DNA of 64,000 bases from CAUZIB01 sp963578805. Its GTDB lineage: Bacteria > Acidobacteriota > Vicinamibacteria > Vicinamibacterales > UBA8438. The number at the start of each line of letters is the position of its first letter. Position 1 is the first letter of the stretch. The notes beneath the pieces were generated by a model. It was not told where the DNA came from. It did not search any database and worked only from the letters and a program-made list of their open reading frames with translations. Made by a program: the position numbers and the translations under genes. The stretch is from positions 1-64,000 of the forward strand of contig CAUZDY010000010.1 of the NCBI GenBank assembly GCA_963578805.1. Reading direction: 5' to 3'. Shown here one piece after another: positions 42,609-50,998 of this stretch.

Positions 42609-44116
42609 CACACACTTCCGAAAACTCACCGACTGTAATGCGAATAGTTAGTCTTACCCTCTGCCTCATGGCGGCCACCTTGACGTCCGCCTGTGGCGAT
42701 GGTCATTCTGGTCCCACAGCACCCACAGCACCCACAGCACCCACAGCACCCACAGCACCCACAGCACCCACAGTGACAACGGCTTCAAGCCAGTCATTAA
42801 CTCGCATTATCGCGCTGTCCAGTGATATCGCATTCGGTGAGGTGGCGGTCGGAGACACTGCAGCCAACACGCTCACAATCAGCAACGCGGGGAATAGCAC
42901 GCTGACGTGGAGCGACATCAGTACCGGGATCTCAGACGTCACCGCGAGTCCGACCAGCGGTACGGTCGCGGCGAATGAGTCTCAGGCGGTCACGCTGACG
43001 TTTAACCCCCTGGCAGCCATTGCCTTTAGCAGCACGTTGACGGTCACCAGCGATAAAACCAGTGGGACCCATACCATCGATCTCTGGGGTGTGGGAGTGG
43101 ATACGCCTGTCGCGGCAACGCGCATCATCGCGCTGTCGGGTGATATCGCGTTTGGTGAAGTGCTTGTGGGAGACACTGCAACCAGCACGCTCACGATCAG
43201 CAACACGGGGAATAGCACGCTGACGTGGAGCGACATCAGTACCGGGATCTCAGACGTCACCGCGAGTCCGACCAACGGCACGGTCGCGGCGGATGAGTCT
43301 CAGGCGGTCACGCTGACGTTTCAGCCAGATGAGGGAAAGACTTATACCGGTACGGTCACCGTCACCAGCGATGCCACCAGTGGAACCAATACCCGCACGT
43401 TCTCAGGCAGTACTCTCTCAGCGACACGGATCATTGAGCTATCGGGTGACCTAGTCTTCGGCGAAGTGGTCGTGGGCGCGACTGCGACCAAGACGCTCAC
43501 AATCAGCAATACGGGGAATAGCACGCTGACGTGGACTGAAATAACGACCACTCTTGGAAACCTCCCTGCCGCCTCCACACCGGCAAGTGGCATGGTGCTG
43601 CCAGGTGAATCTCAGCCGGTGACTCTAATATTTGCGCCGGATGCCCCTGAAGACACCACCTATAACGGCACGTTGACTGTCCAGAGTGATAAAACCAGTG
43701 GGGACGATACCAAAGCCTTCTCGGGTACGGGGCTCGCGGCAACCCGCATTATCACGCTGCCGGGTGATATGGCGTTTGGTGAGGTGACGGTGGGAGACAC
43801 TGCGACCAGAGCGCTCACAATCAGCAACGCGGGGAATAGCACGCTGACGTGGAGCGGCATCAGCACAGGGACGTCAGTCGTCACCGCAAACCCGACTACT
43901 GGCACGGTCACGGCAGGTGGGTCTCAGACGGTCACGCTAACGTTTAGCCCCGTGGCAGTCACTGCCTATAGCGGCACATTGACGGTCACCAGCGATAAAA
44001 CCAGTGGGACCCATACCATCACTCTCTCGGGGACGGGGGGGGATACGCCCTACAACTGTTGCCCGCCAGCCAATCGATTCTCCGTTGTCCAATCGGTTGC
44101 TGCAGAGATCGGATAG
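42605..44116 (+). CDS. Lipoprotein with PTA linker and four ASH/choice-of-anchor-D-like repeats
   Basis: Surface lipoprotein with signal about 1-29 and lipobox TSAC. Mature residues begin CGDGHSGPTAPTAP, encoded by six perfect 9-base repeats plus one variant (42713-42775). Four Ig-like repeats of about 105 residues follow, each with RII.LSGD.AFGEV.VGDTAT.TLTISN.GNSTLTWS and SGTVT.....VTLTF.P....Y.GTLTVTSDKTSGT. These match the ASH/HYDIN-like and choice-of-anchor D families. The final 25 residues (after GTGGDTPYNCC) lie over a minus-strand carboxypeptidase-regulatory fragment and probably replaced the original end. Likely surface adhesion; strong DNA repetition predicts recombination between repeats. 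Confidence 0.8.
   Translation: MTHTSENSPTVMRIVSLTLCLMAATLTSACGDGHSGPTAPTAPTAPTAPTAPTAPTVTTASSQSLTRIIALSSDIAFGEVAVGDTAANTLTISNAGNSTLTWSDISTGISDVTASPTSGTVAANESQAVTLTFNPLAAIAFSSTLTVTSDKTSGTHTIDLWGVGVDTPVAATRIIALSGDIAFGEVLVGDTATSTLTISNTGNSTLTWSDISTGISDVTASPTNGTVAADESQAVTLTFQPDEGKTYTGTVTVTSDATSGTNTRTFSGSTLSATRIIELSGDLVFGEVVVGATATKTLTISNTGNSTLTWTEITTTLGNLPAASTPASGMVLPGESQPVTLIFAPDAPEDTTYNGTLTVQSDKTSGDDTKAFSGTGLAATRIITLPGDMAFGEVTVGDTATRALTISNAGNSTLTWSGISTGTSVVTANPTTGTVTAGGSQTVTLTFSPVAVTAYSGTLTVTSDKTSGTHTITLSGTGGDTPYNCCPPANRFSVVQSVAAEIG
42713..42775 (+). repeat. Nine-base tandem repeat encoding Pro-Thr-Ala
   Basis: Six perfect units of CCCACAGCA (42713-42766) and a seventh variant CCCACAGTG (42767-42775). 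The unit length is a multiple of three, so slippage would lengthen or shorten the linker without a frameshift. Confidence 0.9.
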
Positions 44117-44214
44117 CGACCCTCCGCGCTTCTGATGGTCGTCAGCTTGGTGCCGAAGATCTGGAGGGTCACACTGGGAAGCACCGCCCCATCGGGCGCT
44201 CGTACCATGCCTTC
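44050..44214 (-). pseudogene. Carboxypeptidase-regulatory-like domain fragment
   Basis: Minus-strand frame reading LEGMVRAPDGAVLPSVTLQI, then FGTKLTTIRSAEGRYPISAA. This is the N-terminal repeat typical of TonB-dependent receptors and secreted proteins (G.V.D..G..LPGV.V........T..D..GRY). It ends at a stop and has no signal or continuation, so it is a gene fragment. It overlaps the 3' end of the repeat lipoprotein gene. Confidence 0.5.
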
Positions 44215-44251
44215 GAGGCGTTGTCGTTTCGAGCAGATCCGGACTGCGCTA

Positions 44252-45409
44252 CTACATCGGCGGTTGAACACTCGCTGCGGGCTTGGTCCCTGTAAGGATC
44301 CACCGCTGCATCCGCCGACCATTCCCAGCCTCGCCCGTATACATCCTGTTCTTTGAGTCGATCGCAATCATGTGCGCCCGAATGAACTCGCCTGCCTGGC
44401 GGCCCGGCTTCCCAAACCTGTCCAGGATCTGCAAGTCCTTACGCCGCAGTACCCAGACACGCTGGTTCGTGCCGTCCATGAGATACAGCAGGCTCTGTTC
44501 TGGATCCCGCGAGAGTTGAAGACTGAAGCTGCTCCCCGATCCGCCTGTCTCTGGACGAACAAACCGTTCCATCAGGTACTCGCCGTTTTGCCGGAAGGAC
44601 TGAATACGGTTACCGCGGCGGTCGGCGACATAGATCAGACCGTCCTTCGTTCCGACGATGCCGTGAAGGGTGGAGTACTGCTGAGGCGGGTTGTCCAGCT
44701 GGACCGGATACTCATATTCGTAGGTGTCGTCCGGTGGCTTTCCGTACGCGCCCCAATGACGAAGATATTTTCCAGTCGCAGCATCGTAGACCACCACGCG
44801 TTTGTTACGGTATCCATCCGCGATAAAGATCTCGTTCGTCTTGGGCTCGACGTAGAAGTTTGCGGGACCGCCCAGGTGATCCGGATCGTCGCTCCCTTTG
44901 TTGACACCCGGTTCGCCGATCGTTAGGACGTGCTTGCCGTCCTGCGTGAATTTCATCACGTGAAATCCATTACTCGTTCCCGTCCAGACGAACCCCTTAT
45001 GATCGATGTAGATCCCGTGTTCGGCGTCATACCAGGTGTAGCCTTCGCCAGGGCCACCCCAGGTTCGGAGAACCTTGCCCTCAGGATCGAGTTCAAGAAC
45101 TGGCGGAGCAGGAAAACAGCAATCGGCGATCGGTGGCTTCAGCGCGGCTCCGATCTCCTGAGGCGTCAGGCTCGACGGCATGTGGATCACCCAGAGGTGA
45201 TCGTTGTCGTCGACGAACAAACCTCTGATGTCCCCCAGGATCCAGTTATTCGGAAGTGTCGGTGGCCAGGTTGGATCTACCTCGTAGATGGGAAGATTGT
45301 CCGCTGTCGGCGAACCAGCTGCCGGCTTGGCATTCGCGGTCTGGGCGCCGGCTTGACTGGGCATGAGAAGCACCACTGCCAAGGTGACGAGCTTCAGCGA
45401 ATGTCTCAT
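44252..45409 (-). CDS. Exported NHL-repeat beta-propeller protein (PAL-like)
   Basis: Signal peptide about 1-22 (ending AGAQ), then a six-bladed propeller: DIRGLFVDDNDHLWVIHMPS, YTWYDAEHGIYIDHKGFVWT, GGPANFYVEPKTNEIFIADG, STLHGIVGTKDGLIYVADRR and FIRAHMIAIDSKNRMYTGEA. NGRRMQRW-like ends close the blades. The pattern resembles peptidyl-alpha-hydroxyglycine amidating lyase and other NHL proteins of Acidobacteria. A Cys pair (ADCCFP) is present. A smaller decayed copy lies at 46464-46746. The last residues (AASVQPPM) are poorly conserved. Confidence 0.85.
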   Translation of the reverse strand: MRHSLKLVTLAVVLLMPSQAGAQTANAKPAAGSPTADNLPIYEVDPTWPPTLPNNWILGDIRGLFVDDNDHLWVIHMPSSLTPQEIGAALKPPIADCCFPAPPVLELDPEGKVLRTWGGPGEGYTWYDAEHGIYIDHKGFVWTGTSNGFHVMKFTQDGKHVLTIGEPGVNKGSDDPDHLGGPANFYVEPKTNEIFIADGYRNKRVVVYDAATGKYLRHWGAYGKPPDDTYEYEYPVQLDNPPQQYSTLHGIVGTKDGLIYVADRRGNRIQSFRQNGEYLMERFVRPETGGSGSSFSLQLSRDPEQSLLYLMDGTNQRVWVLRRKDLQILDRFGKPGRQAGEFIRAHMIAIDSKNRMYTGEAGNGRRMQRWILTGTKPAASVQPPM

Positions 45410-45819
45410 GATCGTACGGCTCCTAGTTGAGCACTTCTGACGACCGCGCGCTAACCACGATGACGCGGCGTCCCACGCGCGGGTGAAGCGTCGAGGCCCT
45501 GGAAGCTAGCCGGCGGTCGTTTCAGCCGCGAGGGGGACTCGGTTCTTTATTTCGATTTTCAGGTTTTTAGTCTTGCGTCACACTTAACATAGGATCGATC
45601 CTACGTAAGAAATAGCTGGCTGACTCTCTGTGACTTAGGCTCAGGCCCGCCGCGGCCAGAGATGCCCATCCTTAGCGTGCAGCGCGACCTAAGTATCGCT
45701 GAAACCACTGTTCTACCAAATCGTCCACACCGGGGATAAATACAACAGCAATCACAGTAACAACCAACGCGACAGCGATAACCCGGTAAAAGTACGTCAC
45801 GGTACGCCTTCTTTAGCAG
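45410..45819. other. Intergenic region with a possible 28-residue membrane ORF
   Basis: No firm gene. On the minus strand 45714-45800 encodes a hydrophobic 28-residue peptide (MTYFYRVIAVALVVTVIAVV, then FIPGVDDW) from a GTG with GAAGG just upstream, 19 bases after the stop of the 45820-46338 gene. A one-base shift after VDD would continue into VEQWFQRYLGRAAR, so a slightly longer protein may have existed. The remainder (45410-45700) shows nothing. Confidence 0.35.
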
Positions 45820-46338
45820 CTAGTCTCGCGGCGCCGCCTCGAATAACCAGGTATCACCTGCTTCCACCGTCTCTCTGGTAGTTTGAGACGGGTATTTCTT
45901 CCTGATGGCAGCAGTAATACCGTCCAGTAGTTCACCGGATTCAATGCGGACTAGTTGGCGGTCGTAGCGTTTGCCGTCAATACGCATCACCGCACGACCG
46001 TCGCGCTCAGCTTGCACCGGCCAGCGTTTCCACAGTCGCCCGACCGGGGTAGCCATGTAGCCGGACCAGACATAGAGTTTCCCATCGAACTCCGCAGTCC
46101 AAATGCGCCGGGACCGGGGAGGTTCCAATAGCTGCATTTCGACCGTCGAGATCTCACTGACGAAACTCCAGTCTGGCTCAGAACCGGTGTGCAGTTCACC
46201 GGACTCCAGTGGACCGCTGGAAAACACCCGATTGGGTCCATCGGTAAAACGTTGCTTGACAGCTGCGGCGGTGACCGCGGTCACCGGTATCAACAGCAGA
46301 CATAGCACAATGATTGTTGTGCTCTTGACTATCTTCAT
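45820..46338 (-). CDS. Hypothetical exported protein
   Basis: A 172-residue protein with signal peptide about 1-24 (TTIIVLCLLLIPVTAVTAAA). The mature part reads NRVFSSGPLESGELHTGSEP, DWSFVSEISTVEMQLLEPPR, then a TAEFDGKLYVWSGYM strand, RLWKRWPVQAERDGRAVMRI and a helical end before WLFEA. This looks like a small beta-barrel related to split-barrel flavin or nitroreductase-like folds, but the family is not recognised with certainty. A micro-ORF follows directly downstream. Confidence 0.65.
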   Translation of the reverse strand: MKIVKSTTIIVLCLLLIPVTAVTAAAVKQRFTDGPNRVFSSGPLESGELHTGSEPDWSFVSEISTVEMQLLEPPRSRRIWTAEFDGKLYVWSGYMATPVGRLWKRWPVQAERDGRAVMRIDGKRYDRQLVRIESGELLDGITAAIRKKYPSQTTRETVEAGDTWLFEAAPRD

Positions 46339-46420
46339 AGCGACATCTTTCTCTCGTAGCCCGTCACAAGACTAGCGGTTAAACGGAGTCGGGGGCTAGT
46401 GACAAAGGTCGATAACCTGG

Positions 46421-46453
46421 CGGCTGGCGGTTCAATAGAAACGAAGGTTAGTG
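46421..46453 (+). repeat. Dispersed 25-31 bp element, degenerate copy C
   Basis: CGGCTGGCGGTTCAATAGAA followed by ACGAAGGTTAGTG; shares the CGGCxGGCGGTTCAA core with copies at 26944 and 53414 but diverges after it. Confidence 0.4.
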
Positions 46454-46463
46454 GTGTGCCTGG

Positions 46464-46746
46464 TTGGATGATAGGAAAAACGTGAAGGTTTTCGACGTGG
46501 ACGGGAACTTGCTCTACATTTGGAGTCATTACGGTAAGCCCCGCGGGCTCTTCGTTGATCGTCATGACATTCTCTATGCCAACGCTGGACCGTTTGGTAT
46601 GGTCCAGCGTTGCCTGCCGGATAAGCGGCTTAGCAACTTGGGCTGGACAAAAGTATCCGGATCGAAAAATTGACGTGGTAACTGGTATTGAGTTTTTGAA
46701 GGTTGACTTTAAGGCCAATCTATACACTGGTGAGGCGAATCGTTGA
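46464..46746 (+). pseudogene. Decayed NHL-propeller gene
   Basis: Two pieces in different frames. The first reads MDDRKNVKVFDVDGNLLYIW, SHYGKPRGLFVDRHDILYAN and AGPFGMVQR. The second, near the 3' end, reads VVTGIEFLKVDFKANLYTGEANR. Together they match the last blades of exported NHL proteins (KVFD.DGN.L..W...G.PRG.FVD....LYV.D and V...GNLY.GE). Frame changes and the missing N-terminus mark it as a pseudogene, related to the intact gene at 44252-45409. Confidence 0.65.
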
Positions 46747-46849
46747 CAATTGGTCGGATATGTACAATTTTGACCGTCAGAGTTAAACCGTCATTAAGAC
46801 TTTCGTAACAGTGCCACTGAAGGACACCTACAAGACCGAGAAGCGAACA

Positions 46850-49636
46850 ATGAAGGATAAAAGCAAACCGGAGCGGGAAGAACTGGGGGTCTCCCGGAGA
46901 GGCTTCTTGCAGGGCACTGGCGGCCTCGTGGCCGCAGCTGCGGTGGCGCCAGCCCGGATGACTGTAGCTGGTGTTGAGGAGAAGCCGGCACCCGTGCCGA
47001 ATACGGGAATTCGAGTGACGGTGAATGGCGTAGTGCACAAGGTCGACGTAGACGATCGGTGGACGCTAGTTGAGCTACTAAGGGATCACCTGGAATTAAC
47101 TGGTACCAAGATCGGCTGCGATCGAGGAGAGTGTGGCGCATGTACTGTGCTCATGGACGGTCGTCCCGTCTATTCGTGTAGTCAGCTCGCAGTTTGGGTC
47201 GATGGCCGGACGATCACGACCGTCGAAGGTCTGGAACAAGACGGACAGCTGTCTCCAGTGCAACAAGCTTTCGTCGATGGCAATGGCCCTCAGTGTGGGT
47301 TCTGCACGTCGGGGCAGATTATGTCTGCGACAGCACTCCTTGCGCAGAATAAAACTCCCACACCGCAGGAGATTCGAGAAGGAATGACGGGCAATCTCTG
47401 CCGGTGTTCGAACTACAACGCGATTGTCGAATCGGTGATGATAGCGGCCGGGACGGCACCTGTGTCGACGGTGCAGGAGACACGTTTGTCGCCGATCATG
47501 CCCTTGACCACAGTGGGGCCGGAGACGCCCCGTATTGATGCGGTCGAGCGCGTGACCGGGAAGGCGGCTTATACAGGTGACGTGCGGGTGCCTGGAATGC
47601 TTTATGGCCGGGTACTCAGAAGCCCTCATCCCCATGCACGGATTCGCTCGATCGATGTTTCGAGAGCTGAGGCGATGTCTGGCGTGAAGGCGGTGATTAC
47701 TCATGAGCAGGCCTCAGTGGTGTGGGGGGCCGGGTCAGTCTCTGGCGGACGCCAATACAACGACAAAATTAAGGAGATCACGAAGCATCGGCGTCTCCTG
47801 TTCGACAATCCAGTGAAATTCGTTGGTGCTCCAGTGGCGGCGGTGGCTGCCGTTGACCGACATATCGCCGAAGAGGCGATTCAACGTATCGACGTAGAGT
47901 ACGAACCGTTGCCTTTCGTTCTCGAGCCAGAGGAGGCGCTAGCACCAGGAGCACCCAAGGTGTGGCCCGAAGGTAACTTGTCACCGGATGTCGAGAATCG
48001 ATTCGAGCCGATGACGACCCGTCGTGGCGATACAGAGGAGGGCCTACGACAGGCTGACCGGGTTTTCGAAGAACGATACTCAACAGCGTTTGTGCACGAC
48101 GCCCAGATGGAGCGTCGCGCGTGTCTGGCGTTCTGGGAGGGAGAGAAGTTAACTCTGTACACTCCTACGCAGGGGATTTCGAACTGCCGCCACGATACGG
48201 CACGTGACCTCAGGATTCCTGAGGACCAGGTACGCATCGTCTGCCAATACATGGGTGGCGGGTTTGGTAACAAGAATCAGAACCAGGACACTGACCTGAT
48301 CGCCGCTATTCTTGCGCGGAATGCGGATACCCCGGTGGTTGTGGAGTTATCGCGGAATGAGGATTGGCTCGGGATGCATGGGCGATGGCCGACCGTACAG
48401 GACTACAAGATCGGAGTGAAGCATGATGGTACGGTGACCGCTATTGAACTTCGAGGCCACAGTGGCATGGGGGGCTATCGAAAAAACAGTGGAGGTATCA
48501 ACGGGGTTGAACTCTACGAGAGCCCGCACTTCAGGCAAGTGTTTCCGGTTTATACCAATCGCACCGTTTCGGGTAACTTTCGGGCCCCGACCTATCCGCA
48601 AGGGTTTTTTGGTATTCAGTCGATGATGGATGACGTGGCGTATCGCCTGGGGATCGATCCCGTGGACTTCATACGGAAGAATGCGCGGAGACCAGGACCA
48701 GACATCGAGTTTACGAACTACACCCTTGATGAGTGCCTGACCGAAGGGGCGAGGCAGTTCCAATGGGACAACCGGTGGCGCTCGGTCCCGGGTTCGGACA
48801 CCGGGCCGATCAAGCGAGGCGCCGGTGTATCTTTTATGCTTTTTCGCTCTGGAGTGGGTCGAAGTAGCGCCATCCTTCGGGTCGATTCTAACGGTCGCTA
48901 CACCGTATTCGTAGGAGTGACGGATGTGGGTGGGGGCGCCAAGACGGCAATGGGGATGATTGCCGCCGAAGCACTCGGTGTCCCACTCTCCCAGGTCGAG
49001 GTGATATCGGGGGACACGGACCGTTGTCCGTACTCGGTCGGTGAATCTGGTGCACGGACGACCGTGATGACCGGAACAGCAGTGGTCGAAGCAGCTCGTG
49101 ATTTGAGACGTCAGATAGCGGAACAGGGATTACCGAGTGGGTCGGACGTATTAATCGCGTCAACGACGCCAGACCCCAACACTGGGAGTAAGACGCGGAA
49201 TTGTTTCGGGGCACATTTCGTCGAAGTTGAGACAGATATGGCTCAGGGGCACGTCCGCATCACCAAATATGTTGCTGTGCACGAATCAGGTCGTTTGATC
49301 AACCGCCAGACAGCGAGGGACCAGATACGTGGTGCAGTCATTCAAGGGATCGGGCAAGCGCTACACGAGGATCTACTCTACGATTCCCGGAACGGACAGC
49401 CACTGACGGCCGGTTTCTATGGCGCCCGCCATATGACCCATCTCGACGCGCCGGTCATTGAGACGACTTTCATAGAAACCGATGATGGCTATGGACCGTT
49501 TGGCGGCAAGTACGTGGGTGAATCTGGAATCGTGCTCGCACCGGCCGCTGTGGCGAACGCGATTTTTAATGCGACAGGTCTTCGCATGAAAAGTCTACCA
49601 ATCACTCGAGAGAAAGTTCTCGGAGCCCTTGCATGA
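46850..49636 (+). CDS. Tat-exported aldehyde/xanthine oxidase-type hydroxylase, fused 2Fe-2S and molybdopterin subunits
   Basis: A 928-residue periplasmic molybdenum hydroxylase. Tat leader SRRGFLQGTGG (about 15-25). 2Fe-2S domain: first cluster Cys90, 95, 98 and 110 (GCDRGECGACTV, then YSC); second cluster Cys149, 152, 184 and 186 (CGFC ... CRC). The molybdopterin domain (about 230-928) includes TGKAAYTGDVRVPGMLYGRV, CQYMGGGFGNKNQNQDTD, GNFRAPTYPQGFFGIQS and the C-terminal GESGIVLAPAAVANAIFNAT with its catalytic Glu. Fusion of the small and large subunits in one chain differs from the three-gene YagT-YagS-YagR set. Substrate (aldehyde, heterocycle) unknown. ATGA overlap with the FAD subunit gene. 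The ATG at 46850 is chosen over an upstream GTG. Confidence 0.92.
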   Translation: MKDKSKPEREELGVSRRGFLQGTGGLVAAAAVAPARMTVAGVEEKPAPVPNTGIRVTVNGVVHKVDVDDRWTLVELLRDHLELTGTKIGCDRGECGACTVLMDGRPVYSCSQLAVWVDGRTITTVEGLEQDGQLSPVQQAFVDGNGPQCGFCTSGQIMSATALLAQNKTPTPQEIREGMTGNLCRCSNYNAIVESVMIAAGTAPVSTVQETRLSPIMPLTTVGPETPRIDAVERVTGKAAYTGDVRVPGMLYGRVLRSPHPHARIRSIDVSRAEAMSGVKAVITHEQASVVWGAGSVSGGRQYNDKIKEITKHRRLLFDNPVKFVGAPVAAVAAVDRHIAEEAIQRIDVEYEPLPFVLEPEEALAPGAPKVWPEGNLSPDVENRFEPMTTRRGDTEEGLRQADRVFEERYSTAFVHDAQMERRACLAFWEGEKLTLYTPTQGISNCRHDTARDLRIPEDQVRIVCQYMGGGFGNKNQNQDTDLIAAILARNADTPVVVELSRNEDWLGMHGRWPTVQDYKIGVKHDGTVTAIELRGHSGMGGYRKNSGGINGVELYESPHFRQVFPVYTNRTVSGNFRAPTYPQGFFGIQSMMDDVAYRLGIDPVDFIRKNARRPGPDIEFTNYTLDECLTEGARQFQWDNRWRSVPGSDTGPIKRGAGVSFMLFRSGVGRSSAILRVDSNGRYTVFVGVTDVGGGAKTAMGMIAAEALGVPLSQVEVISGDTDRCPYSVGESGARTTVMTGTAVVEAARDLRRQIAEQGLPSGSDVLIASTTPDPNTGSKTRNCFGAHFVEVETDMAQGHVRITKYVAVHESGRLINRQTARDQIRGAVIQGIGQALHEDLLYDSRNGQPLTAGFYGARHMTHLDAPVIETTFIETDDGYGPFGGKYVGESGIVLAPAAVANAIFNATGLRMKSLPITREKVLGALA

Positions 49637-50631
49637 AGAGTTTCACGAACGCTAACGTCACGGCTTTCGAAGAAGCGGTCACCCTGTCGAGGGAAACTCG
49701 GCGAAATGGGCGAAGCCCCGTGTTCTCGGGTGGAGGTAGTGACTTGCTCGGCCTCGTGAAGGAACGCATCACTAGCCCAGATGTTCTGGTGAACTTGCGA
49801 GGTGTGGAAGGCCAAGATCGAGTGAAGGATGTCTCGGAGGGTGTCCGAATTGGAGGTCTCATCACGCTCGATGCCCTGAGCCGTGAAGTTAGCATCAGGA
49901 AGGAGTTCCCGGTGCTGGCTCAGGCAGCCAGCACAGTCGCGACCCCGCAAATCAGAAATGTTGGTACGCTCGCTGGTAATCTCTGTCAGAGACCATGGTG
50001 CTGGTATTTCCGTAATGGATTTCACTGTTACAAGGCTGGCGGGAACCAGTGCTTCTCACCGACCGGCGAGAATCAGTTTCACGCACTCTTTGGCGGGGGA
50101 CCAAGCTATATCGTCCACCCGTCAGATACCGCCCCAGCTTTGGTTGCACTAGATTCCAGCATAGGAATTGTCGGTCCCGAAGGTGGGCGCGAGGTGCGGG
50201 TAGCGGACTTTTTTACGTTGCCTCAAGAGAACCCCATACGAGAAAACGTTCTCACACCCGACGAAGTGGTGGCGTCGGTCACGATCCCAAAGCCGGCTAT
50301 AGGTAGCCGGAGCGTCTATTACAAGGTGATGGACAGAGAGGCCTGGACGCATGCCATCGTCAGCGTGGCGGTGGTTGCTCAGTTTGAAGGCGAGGTGTGT
50401 CGACGTGCTCGGATTGTGCTCGGTGGAGTGGCACCAACGCCGTGGCGTGTGCCCGAAGCAGAGGCAGTGCTTCTTGACCAGCCTCTGACCCAGGCGCTTG
50501 CGGCGGAGGCGGCCGAACAGGCGGTGGCAGGCGCGCGACCACTGTCAAAGAATGGCTATAAGGTTGCGCTGACCCGGGCGGCCGTGGAACAAACACTCGC
50601 CATGATGAGTGATCGGGATCAGGCCGATTAG
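49633..50631 (+). CDS. FAD-binding subunit of the molybdenum hydroxylase, with four-Cys cluster motif
   Basis: Medium subunit of the hydroxylase (332 residues). FSGGGSDLLG (31-40) and NVGTLAGNL (109-117) bind FAD; the C-terminal CO_dehyd_C-like domain (about 225-330) includes KNGYKVALTRAAVEQTL. An insert has Cys118, Cys123, Cys132 and Cys140 (CQRPWCWYFRNGFHCY then NQC), the layout of the [4Fe-4S] cluster found in PaoB/YagS and related subunits. The four Cys in this spacing are seen directly; the cluster is inferred. Start overlaps the large-subunit stop (ATGA). Export is probably by hitch-hiking on the Tat leader of the partner. Confidence 0.92.
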   Translation: MKSFTNANVTAFEEAVTLSRETRRNGRSPVFSGGGSDLLGLVKERITSPDVLVNLRGVEGQDRVKDVSEGVRIGGLITLDALSREVSIRKEFPVLAQAASTVATPQIRNVGTLAGNLCQRPWCWYFRNGFHCYKAGGNQCFSPTGENQFHALFGGGPSYIVHPSDTAPALVALDSSIGIVGPEGGREVRVADFFTLPQENPIRENVLTPDEVVASVTIPKPAIGSRSVYYKVMDREAWTHAIVSVAVVAQFEGEVCRRARIVLGGVAPTPWRVPEAEAVLLDQPLTQALAAEAAEQAVAGARPLSKNGYKVALTRAAVEQTLAMMSDRDQAD

Positions 50632-50644
50632 TGGACCGACGAGC

Positions 50645-50998
50645 ATGGTGTGCAGAATGGTGTGCAGAATGGTCAACCAAGGGGCAGCCGCTGTTATCCT
50701 GGCGTTGGTCGTCGCTCTCGGAGGAGCGGCCAGCGGATTGGGATGTGCCGCTCGGGAGGTGTCGTCGCAGCTGGTTGGCGACAACTTACAGGCACGCGTT
50801 GAAACAGCGCTCGCTGTGGCCAGTGATGTGGATGCGACTGGTCTCAAGGTTACTGCCACTGGGGATGTCGTGACCGTAACAGGCCATGTAGGAAGCGGCT
50901 TCGAGCAGCAATCGGTCGGTGCGGTTGTGCGGGCGGTGCCGGGCGTGTCCGAGGTGCGCTTCATATTAAACATCGATAACCCTCAGGCCGGACGATGA
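50645..50998 (+). CDS. BON-domain lipoprotein
   Basis: A 117-residue protein. N-terminal helix and lipobox SGLGC predict lipid anchoring, followed by one BON domain: VGDNLQARVETALAVASDVD, LKVTATGDVVTVTGHVGSGF, then VVRAVPGVSEVRFIL. The start is ambiguous: a 12-base tandem repeat (ATGGTGTGCAGA at 50645 and 50657) gives three in-frame ATGs at 50645, 50657 and 50669. Located 13 bases after the FAD gene and overlapping the next gene by ATGA, so part of the hydroxylase operon. Confidence 0.82.
   Translation: MVCRMVCRMVNQGAAAVILALVVALGGAASGLGCAAREVSSQLVGDNLQARVETALAVASDVDATGLKVTATGDVVTVTGHVGSGFEQQSVGAVVRAVPGVSEVRFILNIDNPQAGR

Noticed and set aside
42713..42775. CRISPR-like or simple satellite array
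   Set aside because: It is an in-frame nine-base coding repeat inside the lipoprotein gene.
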